Below are positions 29,823 through 38,671 of a DNA stretch of 64,000 nt, piece after piece. Below the pieces are notes generated by a model. The model made no database searches. It was not told the DNA's origin and saw nothing but the letters and a program-made list of their open reading frames with translations. This stretch comes from CAVORB01 sp963698495 (GTDB lineage Bacteria > Pseudomonadota > Gammaproteobacteria > Chromatiales > Chromatiaceae): NCBI GenBank assembly GCA_963698495.1, contig CAVORB010000013.1:1-64000 (forward strand), written 5' to 3'. The position numbers and the translations under genes are program-made. Within the stretch, counting starts at the first letter, position 1; each line of letters begins with the position of its first letter.

Positions 29823-30980
29823 CTACCTCTGCTCGATGGGCACCCAGGGAAGCGGCTCCGGACCCGTGTAGTTCGCGCTCGGGCGGATGATCTTGCCGTC
29901 CGCGCGTTGCTCGATCACGTGGGCCACCCAACCGGCGGTGCGCGCGATGACGAACAGCGGCGTGAACATGGAGGTCGGGATGCGCATCATCTGGTAGGCG
30001 ACGGCCGAGAACCAGTCCAGGTTGGGGAACATCTTCTTCGCGTCCCACATCACCGCCTCGAGGCGCTCGGCGACGTTGTACATGGTCATGTCGTGCGCGG
30101 ATTCCGAGAGACGGTGCGCGACCCGCTTGATGATCTCGTTGCGTGGGTCCGACACCGTGTACACCGGGTGACCGAAGCCGATCACGATCTCCTTGCGCGC
30201 GACCCGGTCGCGGATGTCCGCTTCCGCCTCATCCGGGGTGCTGTAACGCTGCTGGATCTCGCAGGCGACCTCGTTGGCGCCGCCGTGCTTGGGACCCCGC
30301 AGGGCGCCGATGGCGCCGGTGATGCAGGAGTACAGGTCCGAGTTGGTCCCGGCGATGACCCGCGCGGTGAAGGTCGAGGCGTTGAACTCGTGCTCCGCGT
30401 ACAGGTTCAGGGAGGTGTGCATGGCCCGCACCCACTCCTCCGACGGCTTGCGGCGATGGAGGAGATGCAGGAAATGGCCGCCGATGGAGTCGTCGTCGGT
30501 CTCGACCTCGATGCGCCTGCCGTAGTGGCTGTAGTGATACCAGTACACGAGGATCGAGCCGAAGGCGGCGATCAGCCTGTCGCCGATGTCCCGCGCGTCG
30601 TGCACGTTCATGTCGATGCGCTCGGGCTCGAGGGTGCCGAGCACCGAGCAGCCGCAGCGCAGGACGTCCATGGGGTTGGCCGACGAGGGGATGCGCTCCA
30701 GGGCCTCGCGCAGCGACGCGGGCAGGCCGCGCAGGGACTTCAGCTTGTACTTGTAGGCCTCGAGCTCGTCCCGGTTGGGCAGCGTGCCGTGAATCAGAAG
30801 ATGCGCGATCTCCTCGTACTCGGCGCTGTCGGCCAGATCGAGGATGTCGTAGCCGCGGTAATGCAGGTCGTTGCCGGTGCGTCCGACGGTGCAAATCGCG
30901 GTGTTTCCTGCGGGGGTGCCGGACAGGGCGACGGATTTCTTCGTGCCCGAGAGCACTTGCCCCTGTTGTTTGTCACTCAT
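29823..30980 (-). CDS. prpC: 2-methylcitrate synthase
   Basis: Condenses propionyl-CoA with oxaloacetate. 385 residues, citrate synthase fold in the short methylcitrate synthase form. VGRTGNDLHYRGYDILDLA near the N-terminus, GPKHGGANEVACEI with an active-site His, VIGFGHPVYTVSDPRN with the second His, and LDWFSAVAYQMMRIPTSMFTPLFVIARTAGW with the catalytic Asp region are all present. AGGAG precedes ATG 30980. The gene lies between prpB and prpD. Citrate synthase activity as a side reaction is common in the family. Confidence 0.96.
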   Translation of the reverse strand: MSDKQQGQVLSGTKKSVALSGTPAGNTAICTVGRTGNDLHYRGYDILDLADSAEYEEIAHLLIHGTLPNRDELEAYKYKLKSLRGLPASLREALERIPSSANPMDVLRCGCSVLGTLEPERIDMNVHDARDIGDRLIAAFGSILVYWYHYSHYGRRIEVETDDDSIGGHFLHLLHRRKPSEEWVRAMHTSLNLYAEHEFNASTFTARVIAGTNSDLYSCITGAIGALRGPKHGGANEVACEIQQRYSTPDEAEADIRDRVARKEIVIGFGHPVYTVSDPRNEIIKRVAHRLSESAHDMTMYNVAERLEAVMWDAKKMFPNLDWFSAVAYQMMRIPTSMFTPLFVIARTAGWVAHVIEQRADGKIIRPSANYTGPEPLPWVPIEQR

Positions 30981-31057
30981 TGATGGATCTCCTCAGATGA
31001 TGTTCGTTTTTCCGCCCGGGGTCGTTGACGCCTCGGCCGCTGGTCGCAAAGCGGGGC

Positions 31058-31951
31058 TCAATCTCCCGTCTCGCCCTCGGCGAACAGGGCGTCGAGCTTC
31101 TGCTCGAACGCGTGGTAGCCGAGGAACTCGTAAAGCTCCATGCGCGTCTGCATCGTGTCCACGACGTTCTGCTGGGTGCCGTCCCGGCGTATCGCCCGGT
31201 AGACGCCGAGCGCCGCCTTGTTCATGGCGCGAAAGGCGGACAGAGGGTACAGCACCAGACCGACCCCCGCCTCCCCCAGCTCCGCGACGTTGAACAGGGG
31301 CGTCGAGCCGAACTCGGTGATGTTGGCCAGCACCGGCACGCCCACCGCCGCCGCGAAGCGGCTGTACTGGTCGAGCTCCGTCATGGCCTCGGGGAAGATC
31401 ATGTCCGCCCCGGCCTCGACGCAGGCCTGGGCGCGCTCGATGGCGGCCTCCAGGCCCTCCACCGCCAGGGCGTCGGTGCGGGCCATGATGACGAAATCGT
31501 CCGACCGCGCGTCGGCGGCGGCCTTGATGCGGTCCGCCATCTCGGTCTTGGACACGATGGCCTTTCCGGGCCGGTGGCCGCAGCGTTTGGCCTGGACCTG
31601 GTCCTCGATGTGGCAGCCCGCCGCCCCGGCGCGGATCAACTCGCGCACCGTCCGCTCGATGTTGAACGCGCTGGACCCGAAGCCGGTGTCCGCGTCGACC
31701 AGGAGCGGAAGCCCGCTGACGTAGGTGATGCGGCGCACGTCCTCGAGCACGTCGTGCAGATTGCTGATGCCCAGATCGGGCAGCCCGAGAGACCCGGCGG
31801 CCACGCCCCCGCCGGAGAGGTAGAGGGCACGGTAGCCGACCTTCTCGGCCATGGTCGCGTGGTAGGCGTTGATGGCGCCCACCACCTGCAGCGGGCGCTC
31901 CTCGCGCACGGCCTGGCGCAGACGCGCGCCCGGGGTCGATGTCTGGTTCAT
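31058..31951 (-). CDS. prpB: Methylisocitrate lyase
   Basis: Splits 2-methylisocitrate into pyruvate and succinate. 297 residues from ATG 31951. Isocitrate lyase superfamily: LSGGGVAAGSLGLPDLGIS, PLLVDADTGFG with the Mg-binding Asp residues, and the active-site loop QVQAKRCGHRPGK whose KRCGH motif is diagnostic. The start is 10 nt after the gntR stop, showing tight coupling. Confidence 0.97.
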   Translation of the reverse strand: MNQTSTPGARLRQAVREERPLQVVGAINAYHATMAEKVGYRALYLSGGGVAAGSLGLPDLGISNLHDVLEDVRRITYVSGLPLLVDADTGFGSSAFNIERTVRELIRAGAAGCHIEDQVQAKRCGHRPGKAIVSKTEMADRIKAAADARSDDFVIMARTDALAVEGLEAAIERAQACVEAGADMIFPEAMTELDQYSRFAAAVGVPVLANITEFGSTPLFNVAELGEAGVGLVLYPLSAFRAMNKAALGVYRAIRRDGTQQNVVDTMQTRMELYEFLGYHAFEQKLDALFAEGETGD

Positions 31952-31961
31952 GGGCTTGGTC

Positions 31962-32648
31962 TCAATGGGTGTTCGGGACCTTGACGGGCACCTCGCCCTC
32001 AAGGCGCTGCTCGACGCTCCGGCGGGAGGCCCGGATATGGCGGCGCATCAGGATCTCCGCCAGCTCGCCGTCGCGATCCGCGATGGCGTCCACGATCTGC
32101 GCGTGCTCGCGGAACGCCCGGCGCGCGCGCGGGCTGACCATGCCGAACTGGCAGCGGTACATGCGCACCAGGTGGTAGAGGTCGTTGCACAGGAGACTGA
32201 CGAGTCGGAGGTTGTGACTGCCGCGCACGATCCGGTAGTGGAAGTCCAGATCCCCCTCGCGCTGGAAATAGGCCCTGCCCTGCTCCAGCTCGACCTGCCG
32301 CCGGTGCTCCGCCAGCAGGGATTGCAGCTCCTTCACCTCCGCCCCCGGCATCCGCTCCGCGGCGAGACGCGCGGCCATGCCCTCCAGCGCCTCGCGCACG
32401 TGGTAGATCTCCAGCAGCTGCTCGCTGCTCAGCGTGATCACCCTGGCGCCCACGTTGGCCCGGCGGCTCACCAGGTTCGAGGACTCCAGACGCCTCATCG
32501 CCTCCCGCAGCGGCCCACGGCTGATGCCGTAACGGCGCGCGAGCTCGGGCTCGCTGATCTTGCTGCCCTGCGGGATGCGGCCCTCGACGATCTCCTGGCG
32601 GATCTCGGCGAAGATCTGATCGGCGATGGTGACGGCGTCTTCGGTCAT
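31962..32648 (-). CDS. GntR/FCD-type transcriptional regulator of the prp operon
   Basis: 228 residues from ATG 32648. N-terminal winged helix-turn-helix: GSKISEPELARRYGISRGPLREAMRRLESSNLVSRRANVG. The C-terminal FCD effector domain (residues 80-210) is all-helical with the metal/ligand set DLDFHYRIVRGSHN and AFREHAQIVDAIADRD. Lying inside the operon between prpE and prpB, it most likely senses a methylcitrate-cycle metabolite and represses the operon from the palindromes upstream of prpE (inference). It differs from the sigma-54-type PrpR of enterobacteria. Confidence 0.9.
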   Translation of the reverse strand: MTEDAVTIADQIFAEIRQEIVEGRIPQGSKISEPELARRYGISRGPLREAMRRLESSNLVSRRANVGARVITLSSEQLLEIYHVREALEGMAARLAAERMPGAEVKELQSLLAEHRRQVELEQGRAYFQREGDLDFHYRIVRGSHNLRLVSLLCNDLYHLVRMYRCQFGMVSPRARRAFREHAQIVDAIADRDGELAEILMRRHIRASRRSVEQRLEGEVPVKVPNTH

Positions 32649-32679
32649 GGCTCGGCGGCGGGCTCGCGCGCTTTTCCTG

Positions 32680-34581
32680 CTAGCCGTGTCGGGCGTAGCC
32701 GATAGTCTGCAGGGCCTGATCGATCTCGCCCAGGATGGCGGGATCATCGATGGTGGCGGGCATCTTGTACTCCTGCCCGTCGGCGATGCGCTTCATGGTG
32801 CCGCGCAGGATCTTGCCGGAGCGGGTCTTCGGCAGGCGCTCCACCACCACCACCTTCTTGAAGGCCGCCACCGGGCCGATCTTCTCGCGCACCAGCGCCA
32901 CCAGCTGACCGACGATCTCCTCATGGCTGTGGCTCACACCGGACTTGAGCACCACCAGCCCCACCGGCAGCTCGCCCTTGAGCTGGTCCGCGACGCCGAT
33001 CACGGCGCACTCCGCGACGTCGGGATGGGAGGCGAGCACCTCCTCCATGCCGCCGGTGGACAACCGGTGCCCGGCGACGTTGATGATGTCGTCGATGCGG
33101 CTCATGATGAACAGGTAGCCGTCCTCGTCCTTCATCCCCGCATCGCCGGTCAGGTAGTAGCCGGGCTGGGCGCTGAGATAGGACTCCACGTAGCGGTCGT
33201 CCTTCTGCCACAGGGTGGGGAGACAGCCCGGGGCCAACGGCAGCTTGATCATGATGCGGCCGATCTCGCCGGGCTTCTGCTCCCTGCCGTCCTCGTCCAG
33301 GATCCGCACGTCGTACCCGGGTACGGCCTTGGTGGGCGATCCGGGCTTGACCGGCAGCTGCTCGAGCCCGATGCAGTTGGCGGCGATCGCCCAGCCGGTC
33401 TCCGTCTGCCACCAGTGGTCGATCACCGGCACCCCGAGGATGTCCACGGCCCAGTTCAGGGTATCCGGATCACAGCGCTCGCCCGCCAGGAACAGGGCGC
33501 GGAATCCGCTCATGTCGTACTTCTTGAGGAATTCGGCGTCGGAGTCCACGCGTTTGATGGCGCGGAAGGCGGTGGGGGCGGTGAACATGACCGAAACATC
33601 GTGCTCGCTGATCACGCGCCAGAAGGCCCCGGCGTCCGGGGTGCCCACCGGCTTGCCCTCGTAGATCACGGTGGTGCAGCCGTAGAGCAGCGGCGCGTAG
33701 ACGATGTAGGAATGGCCGACGACCCAGCCCACGTCCGACGCGGCCCAGAAGACCTCGCCCGGCTGCATGCCGTAGACGTTCTGCATGCTCCAGTGCATGG
33801 CCACCGCGTGACCGCCGTTGTCGCGCACCACGCCCTTGGGGATACCCGTGGTGCCGGAGGTGTAGAGGATGTAGAGCGGGTCCGTGGCGGCCACCGTGAC
33901 GCAGGGATGGGGCTCGGCCGCGGCCATCGCCTCGGCCCAGTCCAGGTCCCGCCCCTCGATCATGCTGCCCGGCCCCTGCTCCCGCTGCAGCAGGACGCAA
34001 TGGTCCGGCTTGTGCGAGGAAAGCTCGATGGCCTGGTCCAGGAGCGGCTTGTAGTGCACCACCCGGTTGGGCTCGATGCCGCACGAGCCGGCGACCATGA
34101 CCTTGGGCTTGGCGTCATCGATACGCGTGGCGAGTTCCTTGGAGGAGAAGCCGCCGAACACGACCGAGTGGATCGCGCCCAACCGCGCGCAGGCCAGCAT
34201 CGCAATCGGCGCCTCGGGCACCATCGGCATGTAGATGATGACCCGATCGCCCTTGGTCACGCCGAGCCTTGCCAGGACACCGGCGAAGCGGGCGACCTCG
34301 TCGCGCAGCTCGGTGTAGCTGTAGGTCCTCTTGGTCCCGGTCACCGGGCTGTCGTAGATGAGCGCGGCCTGGTCGCCGCGCCCGGCCTCGACGTGACGGT
34401 CGATGGCGTTGTAGCAGGTGTTGAGCTCTCCGCCCGCGAACCAGCGATAGAAGGGGGGATTGCTGTCGTCGAGCACACGCTCCCAGGGCTTCTCCCAATG
34501 GATCGATCGCGCCGCATCGCCCCAGAAACCTTCCGGGTCGGCAAGGGAACGCGCATAGGCTTGTTCGTAGGACACGGCCAT
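32680..34581 (-). CDS. prpE: Propionyl-CoA synthetase (propionate-CoA ligase)
   Basis: Activates propionate via propionyl-AMP. 633 residues, acetyl-CoA synthetase class. Adenylation motif YILYTSGTTGIPKGVVRD, DHWWQTETGWAI, YLTGDAGMKDEDGYLF and the terminal lysine motif LPKTRSGKILRGTMKRI, whose Lys is the usual acetylation target. ATG 34581 has GGAGGAG only 2 nt upstream. The GTG at codon 3 (34575) has ideal 8-nt spacing from GGAGG and may be the true start. First gene of prpE-gntR-prpB-prpC-prpD. Confidence 0.94.
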   Translation of the reverse strand: MAVSYEQAYARSLADPEGFWGDAARSIHWEKPWERVLDDSNPPFYRWFAGGELNTCYNAIDRHVEAGRGDQAALIYDSPVTGTKRTYSYTELRDEVARFAGVLARLGVTKGDRVIIYMPMVPEAPIAMLACARLGAIHSVVFGGFSSKELATRIDDAKPKVMVAGSCGIEPNRVVHYKPLLDQAIELSSHKPDHCVLLQREQGPGSMIEGRDLDWAEAMAAAEPHPCVTVAATDPLYILYTSGTTGIPKGVVRDNGGHAVAMHWSMQNVYGMQPGEVFWAASDVGWVVGHSYIVYAPLLYGCTTVIYEGKPVGTPDAGAFWRVISEHDVSVMFTAPTAFRAIKRVDSDAEFLKKYDMSGFRALFLAGERCDPDTLNWAVDILGVPVIDHWWQTETGWAIAANCIGLEQLPVKPGSPTKAVPGYDVRILDEDGREQKPGEIGRIMIKLPLAPGCLPTLWQKDDRYVESYLSAQPGYYLTGDAGMKDEDGYLFIMSRIDDIINVAGHRLSTGGMEEVLASHPDVAECAVIGVADQLKGELPVGLVVLKSGVSHSHEEIVGQLVALVREKIGPVAAFKKVVVVERLPKTRSGKILRGTMKRIADGQEYKMPATIDDPAILGEIDQALQTIGYARHG

Positions 34582-34648
34582 CTCCTCCGGTGGTTGTCGT
34601 CGTCTTTGTCGTACTTGATTAGACGTGTGCATCACGCCCGCCCGATCC

Positions 34649-34662
34649 GATTGTCGACAATC
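34649..34662. promoter_or_regulatory. Candidate GntR operator 1, GATTGTCGACAATC
   Basis: 14-bp perfect palindrome centred on TGTCGACA, 68 bases upstream of the prpE ATG. The form T-x-GTC-x-AC-x-A is of the kind bound by FCD-type GntR repressors, and one such regulator is encoded in the operon. The assignment is inference from position and symmetry. Confidence 0.6.
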
Positions 34663-34713
34663 TTCGAGCTTGCGAACGAAAATAGCCGATAGAAACCGCA
34701 AGTCAACCCGAAA

Positions 34714-34721
34714 TGTCGACA
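34714..34721. promoter_or_regulatory. Candidate GntR operator 2, TGTCGACA
   Basis: Second exact TGTCGACA core, centred 62 bp from the first (about six helical turns), so two dimers could sit on the same face of the DNA. The outer bases are less symmetric than in site 1. Confidence 0.5.
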
Positions 34722-34727
34722 CAATAA

Positions 34728-34739
34728 TCTCAATTGAGA
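34728..34739. promoter_or_regulatory. 12-bp palindrome TCTCAATTGAGA
   Basis: Perfect 12-bp palindrome six bases from the second TGTCGACA core. The protein that might read it is unknown; it could belong to control of prp or of the divergent sulfotransferase gene. Confidence 0.35.
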
Positions 34740-34875
34740 AACTTCAGGCTTGCTCGGCAATCACCACGGACCAGCGAACCGCGCTCGGAGCACCCGGCCC
34801 GACAGCGTCTCCGCCTTAGTCATCCGTGTTGTCCTGGCAACCAAAGCCGGGGCTCCGCGGTATAGAATTCGCCTC

Positions 34876-35590
34876 ATGCTGCTTTCGCTCAAACACCGCT
34901 TCCTGTTCGTGCACATCGCCAAGACCGGCGGAACCAGCGTGCGCGCCGCGCTCCAGGGTCTGCGCTGGCGTGACCCTTGGTATTGGCCGGCGTTTCTGTG
35001 CAGCCGCCTCAGCCACCTGAGCGGCCACCGCATCGCCACCAAGCTGCCCCGCCACGCCAAGGTGATCGCGGCGCAGGAGATGCTGCCGAAGGAGTTTTTC
35101 GATTCCCTGTTCAAGTTCGCCTTCGTGCGCAACCCCTGGGATCTGCAGGTCAGCTCCTTTCACCATATCCGCCGGGAGCGGCCCCACTACCTGGGCGGAC
35201 ACCAGGACTTCGCGGGCTTCCTGCGCTGGAAGCTCGACCCGGAGCGACCGTACCAGTACCACATCGACACCTCCATCGAGCTGCAGAGCGACTACCTCAT
35301 CGACCTGCACGGCCGGGTGCTGGTCGACTTCATCGGCCGCTACGAGCGCCTGACGGAAGACTTCGCGCGAGGCCTGCGGCCGCATCGGCATCTGCCCACC
35401 CGAGCTGCCGCACCAGCGCAAGGCGACGGACCGGCAGTCGGACTACCGCAGCTACTACACTGACGAGACCGCCGAGCTGGTGGCGGATTACTTCAGGCAG
35501 GACATCGAGTTGCTCGGGTACGGTTTCGACCCGGACTCGACAGCCCGCCGGCAAACGACGGCCGTCAACCACCCCCGGAGCGACCCATGA
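34876..35590 (+). CDS. Sulfotransferase family protein, one frameshift
   Basis: Transfers sulfuryl groups from PAPS. ATG 34876. The 5'-phosphosulfate loop is FLFVHIAKTGGTSVRAAL near residue 10, and the 3'-phosphate site is FAFVRNPWDLQVSSFHHI near residue 90. The frame breaks near 35372. The corrected tail continues ACGRIGICPPELPHQRKATD, YYTDETAELVADYF and DIELLGYGFDPDS to a TGA at 35588. Such proteins often modify cell-surface carbohydrates or lipids; the acceptor here is unknown. Its stop overlaps the next gene's ATG (ATGA), so the MBL-fold hydrolase is translationally coupled. Confidence 0.85.
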
Positions 35591-36564
35591 CCCAACCCCA
35601 TTTCGACGCCGTCGCCGACGGCGTTTACTGCATCGAGACCGGCCTCTACCGCCACGGTCTGGCCGCCTGCTATCTGGTGCGCGAGGGCGACCGGGTGGCA
35701 TTCGTGGACACCGGCACCTCGAACACCGTCCCCCTGCTGATGGCGGTGCTCGAGACCCTGGGGCTCGGCCCGGAGCAGGTCGACTACGTCATCCCCACCC
35801 ACGTCCACCTGGACCACGCCGGCGGCGCCGGCGAGCTGATGGCCCGCTGCCCGAACGCCAGACTGGTGATCCACCCCAAGGGCGCCGCCCACATGATCGA
35901 CCCCTCGAGGCTGACGGCGGGTGCAACGGCGGTGTACGGAGAGGAGGCGTTCGTCCGCGACTTCGGCAAGCTGGTCCCGGTGCCGGAGCAGCGGGTGACC
36001 GTCGCGGAGGACGGGATGGTGATCGACCTCAACGGGCGCCTCCTCACCTTCATCGACACCCCGGGCCATGCCAACCACCACGGCTGCATCTTCGATGCGC
36101 GCTCCGGCGGGTTTTTCACCGGAGACACCTACGGCATCTCCTACCGGGAGTTTGATACCCAGGACGGCGCGCTGCTGTTCGCGCCCACCACGCCGGTCGC
36201 CTTCGACCCCGATGCTTGGCAGGAGAGCCTGGACAAGATCCTGAGCTTCAACCCGAGGGCGGTGTACCTGACCCACTACGGTCGCGTCGATCACCCCCAG
36301 GCGCTCGAGCGCGACCTGCGCAAGAGCATTCGCGATCTCGCCGAACTGGCGCTTGCCGAGGAGACGACGGGTCGCGAGGGACGCCTGGAGCGGTTGAAAG
36401 AGGGCGTCGCCGACCATCTGATCGCGCAGGTCCGCGGCCACGGGTGCGACCTGAACGAGGACCAGGTCCGCCAGCTGCTCGCCGTGGACATTGATCTCAA
36501 TGCCCAGGGGTTGGAGGTGTGGCTCGTGCGGCGGGAGAAGAGGGCCGCGGAGGGCGCAAGCTAG
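35587..36564 (+). CDS. MBL-fold metallo-hydrolase
   Basis: 325 residues without signal peptide. Metallo-beta-lactamase fold: VAFVDTGTSN, the metal motif PTHVHLDHAGG (HxHxDH), FIDTPGHANHHGCIF with the third His, and FFTGDTYGISY with the bridging Asp. An extra C-terminal helical region of about 80 residues (ERDLRKSIRDLAELALAEE onward) goes beyond the minimal fold. Coupled to the sulfotransferase by a 4-nt overlap. Substrate unknown; thioester, sulphur or phosphoester chemistry is possible. Confidence 0.85.
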   Translation: MTQPHFDAVADGVYCIETGLYRHGLAACYLVREGDRVAFVDTGTSNTVPLLMAVLETLGLGPEQVDYVIPTHVHLDHAGGAGELMARCPNARLVIHPKGAAHMIDPSRLTAGATAVYGEEAFVRDFGKLVPVPEQRVTVAEDGMVIDLNGRLLTFIDTPGHANHHGCIFDARSGGFFTGDTYGISYREFDTQDGALLFAPTTPVAFDPDAWQESLDKILSFNPRAVYLTHYGRVDHPQALERDLRKSIRDLAELALAEETTGREGRLERLKEGVADHLIAQVRGHGCDLNEDQVRQLLAVDIDLNAQGLEVWLVRREKRAAEGAS

Positions 36565-36567
36565 CGA

Positions 36568-36584
36568 GCCCGCCGCTGGCGGGC
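36568..36584. terminator. Stem-loop between convergent genes
   Basis: Perfect GCCCGCC/GGCGGGC stem with a GCT loop, 3 bases after the MBL gene stop in the 59-base gap to the convergent sulfurtransferase. No T-run follows on either strand, so it is at most a weak bidirectional terminator. Confidence 0.4.
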
Positions 36585-36623
36585 CGCGTCACCGAGCACC
36601 GAGACCAGTCGGGCAGAACCGGA

Positions 36624-37547
36624 TCAGCAGGAGGCGCCCGGCTCACACAGCCGGATGTGCTGTTCCAGGGGCAGATCGGGGCGGCGCGCCCATTCCATGG
36701 TGGAGCCGTCATAGAGCCTTGCCTTGTCGTTGCCCAGCACGGCATAGGCGGCAAACCAGGTGAGCGCGGCGCGGTTGCCGGAATGACAGAAGTGGACCTG
36801 CTCCCCCTCGGTCGGGATGCCCCGGGCCTCGAACAAGGCCTTCAGGGTGTCCGCGCTGCGCAGCCGCGCCGACCCGTCCTCGGCGACCCAGTCGTGCGGG
36901 AGATGGCGCGACCCTGGGATGGTGCCCGGGCGCTCCTCCTTGGCACCCGTGTAGAGCCCCACGAACTCCCCTTCGGAGCGGGCGTCGACGAAGCCGCTGC
37001 CCGCGTCGAACAACGCCTTCGTCCCGTCGGCAGTGAGCATCAGCTCGGCATTCGGGCTTGCCTCGTAGGTCGCCGCCCGCGGCTTGCTGGTGCCGGACTC
37101 GAGCCTTCCCTTCGCCTCCGCCCAGGCGACCAGGCCGCCGTCCAGCACCGCCACCGGGCCATGCCCGAGCACCTTGAAGGTCCAGAATACCCGCGCCGCG
37201 GCGGCGAGATCGCTTGCGCCGCGGCCGGTGGCGACGATCACGACCGTGCGCTCGTTGTCGATACCCAGTCCGCCGATCAACTCCTCCAGGCGCTCGATGG
37301 GCGGAAGCATGGACGGGCCGGCGGGGTCCTTGGCCCCGGTGCGCCAGCGGCCATAGGGCGCATTGACCGCGCCGGGCACATGGAAACGCGCAAAGTCCTT
37401 CGGCTCCTGGATGTCGAGCACCGTGAGGTCCGGCCGATCCAGGTTTGCGGTGAGCCAGTCGACGCCCACCAGAGCCGGCACGTCCGCGGCCCGCGCCAGC
37501 GGGCCGACGAGCAGCAGGAAGAGGGTAATCGCGGCGGATCTGAGCAT
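36624..37547 (-). CDS. Exported sulfurtransferase with two rhodanese domains
   Basis: 307 residues from ATG 37547. MLRSAAITLFLLLVGPLARAAD is a clear signal peptide, so the mature protein is periplasmic. The first rhodanese domain (VLDIQEPKDFARFHVPGAVNAPY) lacks an active-site Cys. In its place is VIVATGRGASDLAAA. The second has the catalytic loop VHFCHSGNRAALTWFA and ends KARLYDGSTMEWARRP. It transfers sulfane sulphur between thiosulfate or persulfides and an acceptor. Divergent from another MBL-fold gene at 37726; with that neighbour a role in periplasmic sulphur or thiol metabolism is plausible. Confidence 0.9.
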   Translation of the reverse strand: MLRSAAITLFLLLVGPLARAADVPALVGVDWLTANLDRPDLTVLDIQEPKDFARFHVPGAVNAPYGRWRTGAKDPAGPSMLPPIERLEELIGGLGIDNERTVVIVATGRGASDLAAAARVFWTFKVLGHGPVAVLDGGLVAWAEAKGRLESGTSKPRAATYEASPNAELMLTADGTKALFDAGSGFVDARSEGEFVGLYTGAKEERPGTIPGSRHLPHDWVAEDGSARLRSADTLKALFEARGIPTEGEQVHFCHSGNRAALTWFAAYAVLGNDKARLYDGSTMEWARRPDLPLEQHIRLCEPGASC

Positions 37548-37725
37548 GGACTGTACTCCCCCACAAAGGGTTCTGCGCTGGTGATGAAATCCGGTGCCGA
37601 AGACATGGGAATCTGGCCGCCCGGCTTCAAGCGCGGGCCCGCGCGGTTTCGGCCCCAGGTCGGCGCGGCTATGATAGGCGCCTGAAACCGGATTCCTTGC
37701 CCGCCCACCCAAACGAGAGCCCGCA

Positions 37726-38670
37726 ATGCGACCAATCCTCCTCGCGTTTCTCTTGATGCCATTCGCCGCCGCGGCCCAATACCCGCCGGCCACCGTCGAC
37801 ATGACCCTGCAGCGGGTGTCGGAGCACGTCTATTACGCGCAGGGTGCGGCGGGCATCGCCACCGACAACCAGGGCTTCATCTCCAACGCGGCGGCGGTGG
37901 TCACCTCCCAGGGCCTGGTGATCGTCGACGCCCTGGGCTCGCCCTCGCTGGCGGAGCGCTTTCTCGGTCTGGTGCGCGAGGTCACGGATCAGCCCGTCGC
38001 CAAGGTCATCGTCACCCACTACCACGCCGACCACATCTACGGCCTGCAGGTGTTCGACGACCTCGGCGCCGAGATCATCGCCCCCGGAGGCTTCCAGGAC
38101 TATCTGGACTCCCCGGCCGCGGGGGCACGGCTGGAGGAGCGCCGCGTATCCCTGTATCCCTGGGTCAACGAGAACACGCGCCTGGTGCGCCCGGACCGCA
38201 TCATCACGGGTGATACGACCCTCGACATGGGCGACGTCACCCTGCACATCGGCTACCTGGGGGCCGCCCACTCCGACGGCGACCTCAATGTGCTGGTGGA
38301 GCCGGACCGGGTGCTGATCTCCGGCGACATCATCTTCGAAGGCCGGGTTCCCTTCACCGGCGGCGCGGACACCGGCCACTGGCTGGCCGCCCTCGAGGGG
38401 CTCGAGCAGAAGGGCCTCAACGGACTCATTCCGGGCCACGGGCCGGCGGCCAGCGACCCGGAGGAGGCGGTGCGGGCAACCTTGCGCTACCTTCGCTACA
38501 CGCGCGAGAGGATGGGCGAGGCGGTAGACGAGATGCTTCCCTTCGCCGAGGCGTACGAGGCGACCGATTGGTCGGAGTTCTCACACCTGCCCGCCTTCGA
38601 GGCTACCCACAGGCGCAATGCCTACGGCATCTATCTGTCCCTGGAGCAGGAGTCCCTGAGCGAAGAATAG
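37726..38670 (+). CDS. Exported MBL-fold metallo-hydrolase
   Basis: 314 residues. MRPILLAFLLMPFAAAAQYPP is a signal peptide. Metal motif VIVTHYHADHIYGLQVF (HxHxDH), IGYLGAAHSDGDLNVLV with the next His, LISGDIIFEGRVPF with the Asp, and GLIPGHGPAASD with the last His. It resembles SoxH-like and quinoprotein-associated periplasmic hydrolases. Divergent from the exported rhodanese protein with a 178-base shared promoter region. The reaction is unknown; pairing with a rhodanese suggests persulfide or glutathione-type thioester chemistry (inference). Confidence 0.88.
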   Translation: MRPILLAFLLMPFAAAAQYPPATVDMTLQRVSEHVYYAQGAAGIATDNQGFISNAAAVVTSQGLVIVDALGSPSLAERFLGLVREVTDQPVAKVIVTHYHADHIYGLQVFDDLGAEIIAPGGFQDYLDSPAAGARLEERRVSLYPWVNENTRLVRPDRIITGDTTLDMGDVTLHIGYLGAAHSDGDLNVLVEPDRVLISGDIIFEGRVPFTGGADTGHWLAALEGLEQKGLNGLIPGHGPAASDPEEAVRATLRYLRYTRERMGEAVDEMLPFAEAYEATDWSEFSHLPAFEATHRRNAYGIYLSLEQESLSEE

Positions 38671-38671
38671 C

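Larger units (their letters stand above)
34582..34875. promoter_or_regulatory. Control region between prpE and the divergent sulfotransferase gene
   Basis: 294 bases, noticeably more AT-rich than its surroundings, with three perfect palindromes (34649-34662, 34714-34721, 34728-34739). It must carry the prp promoter on the minus strand and probably the sulfotransferase promoter on the plus strand. Confidence 0.6.
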
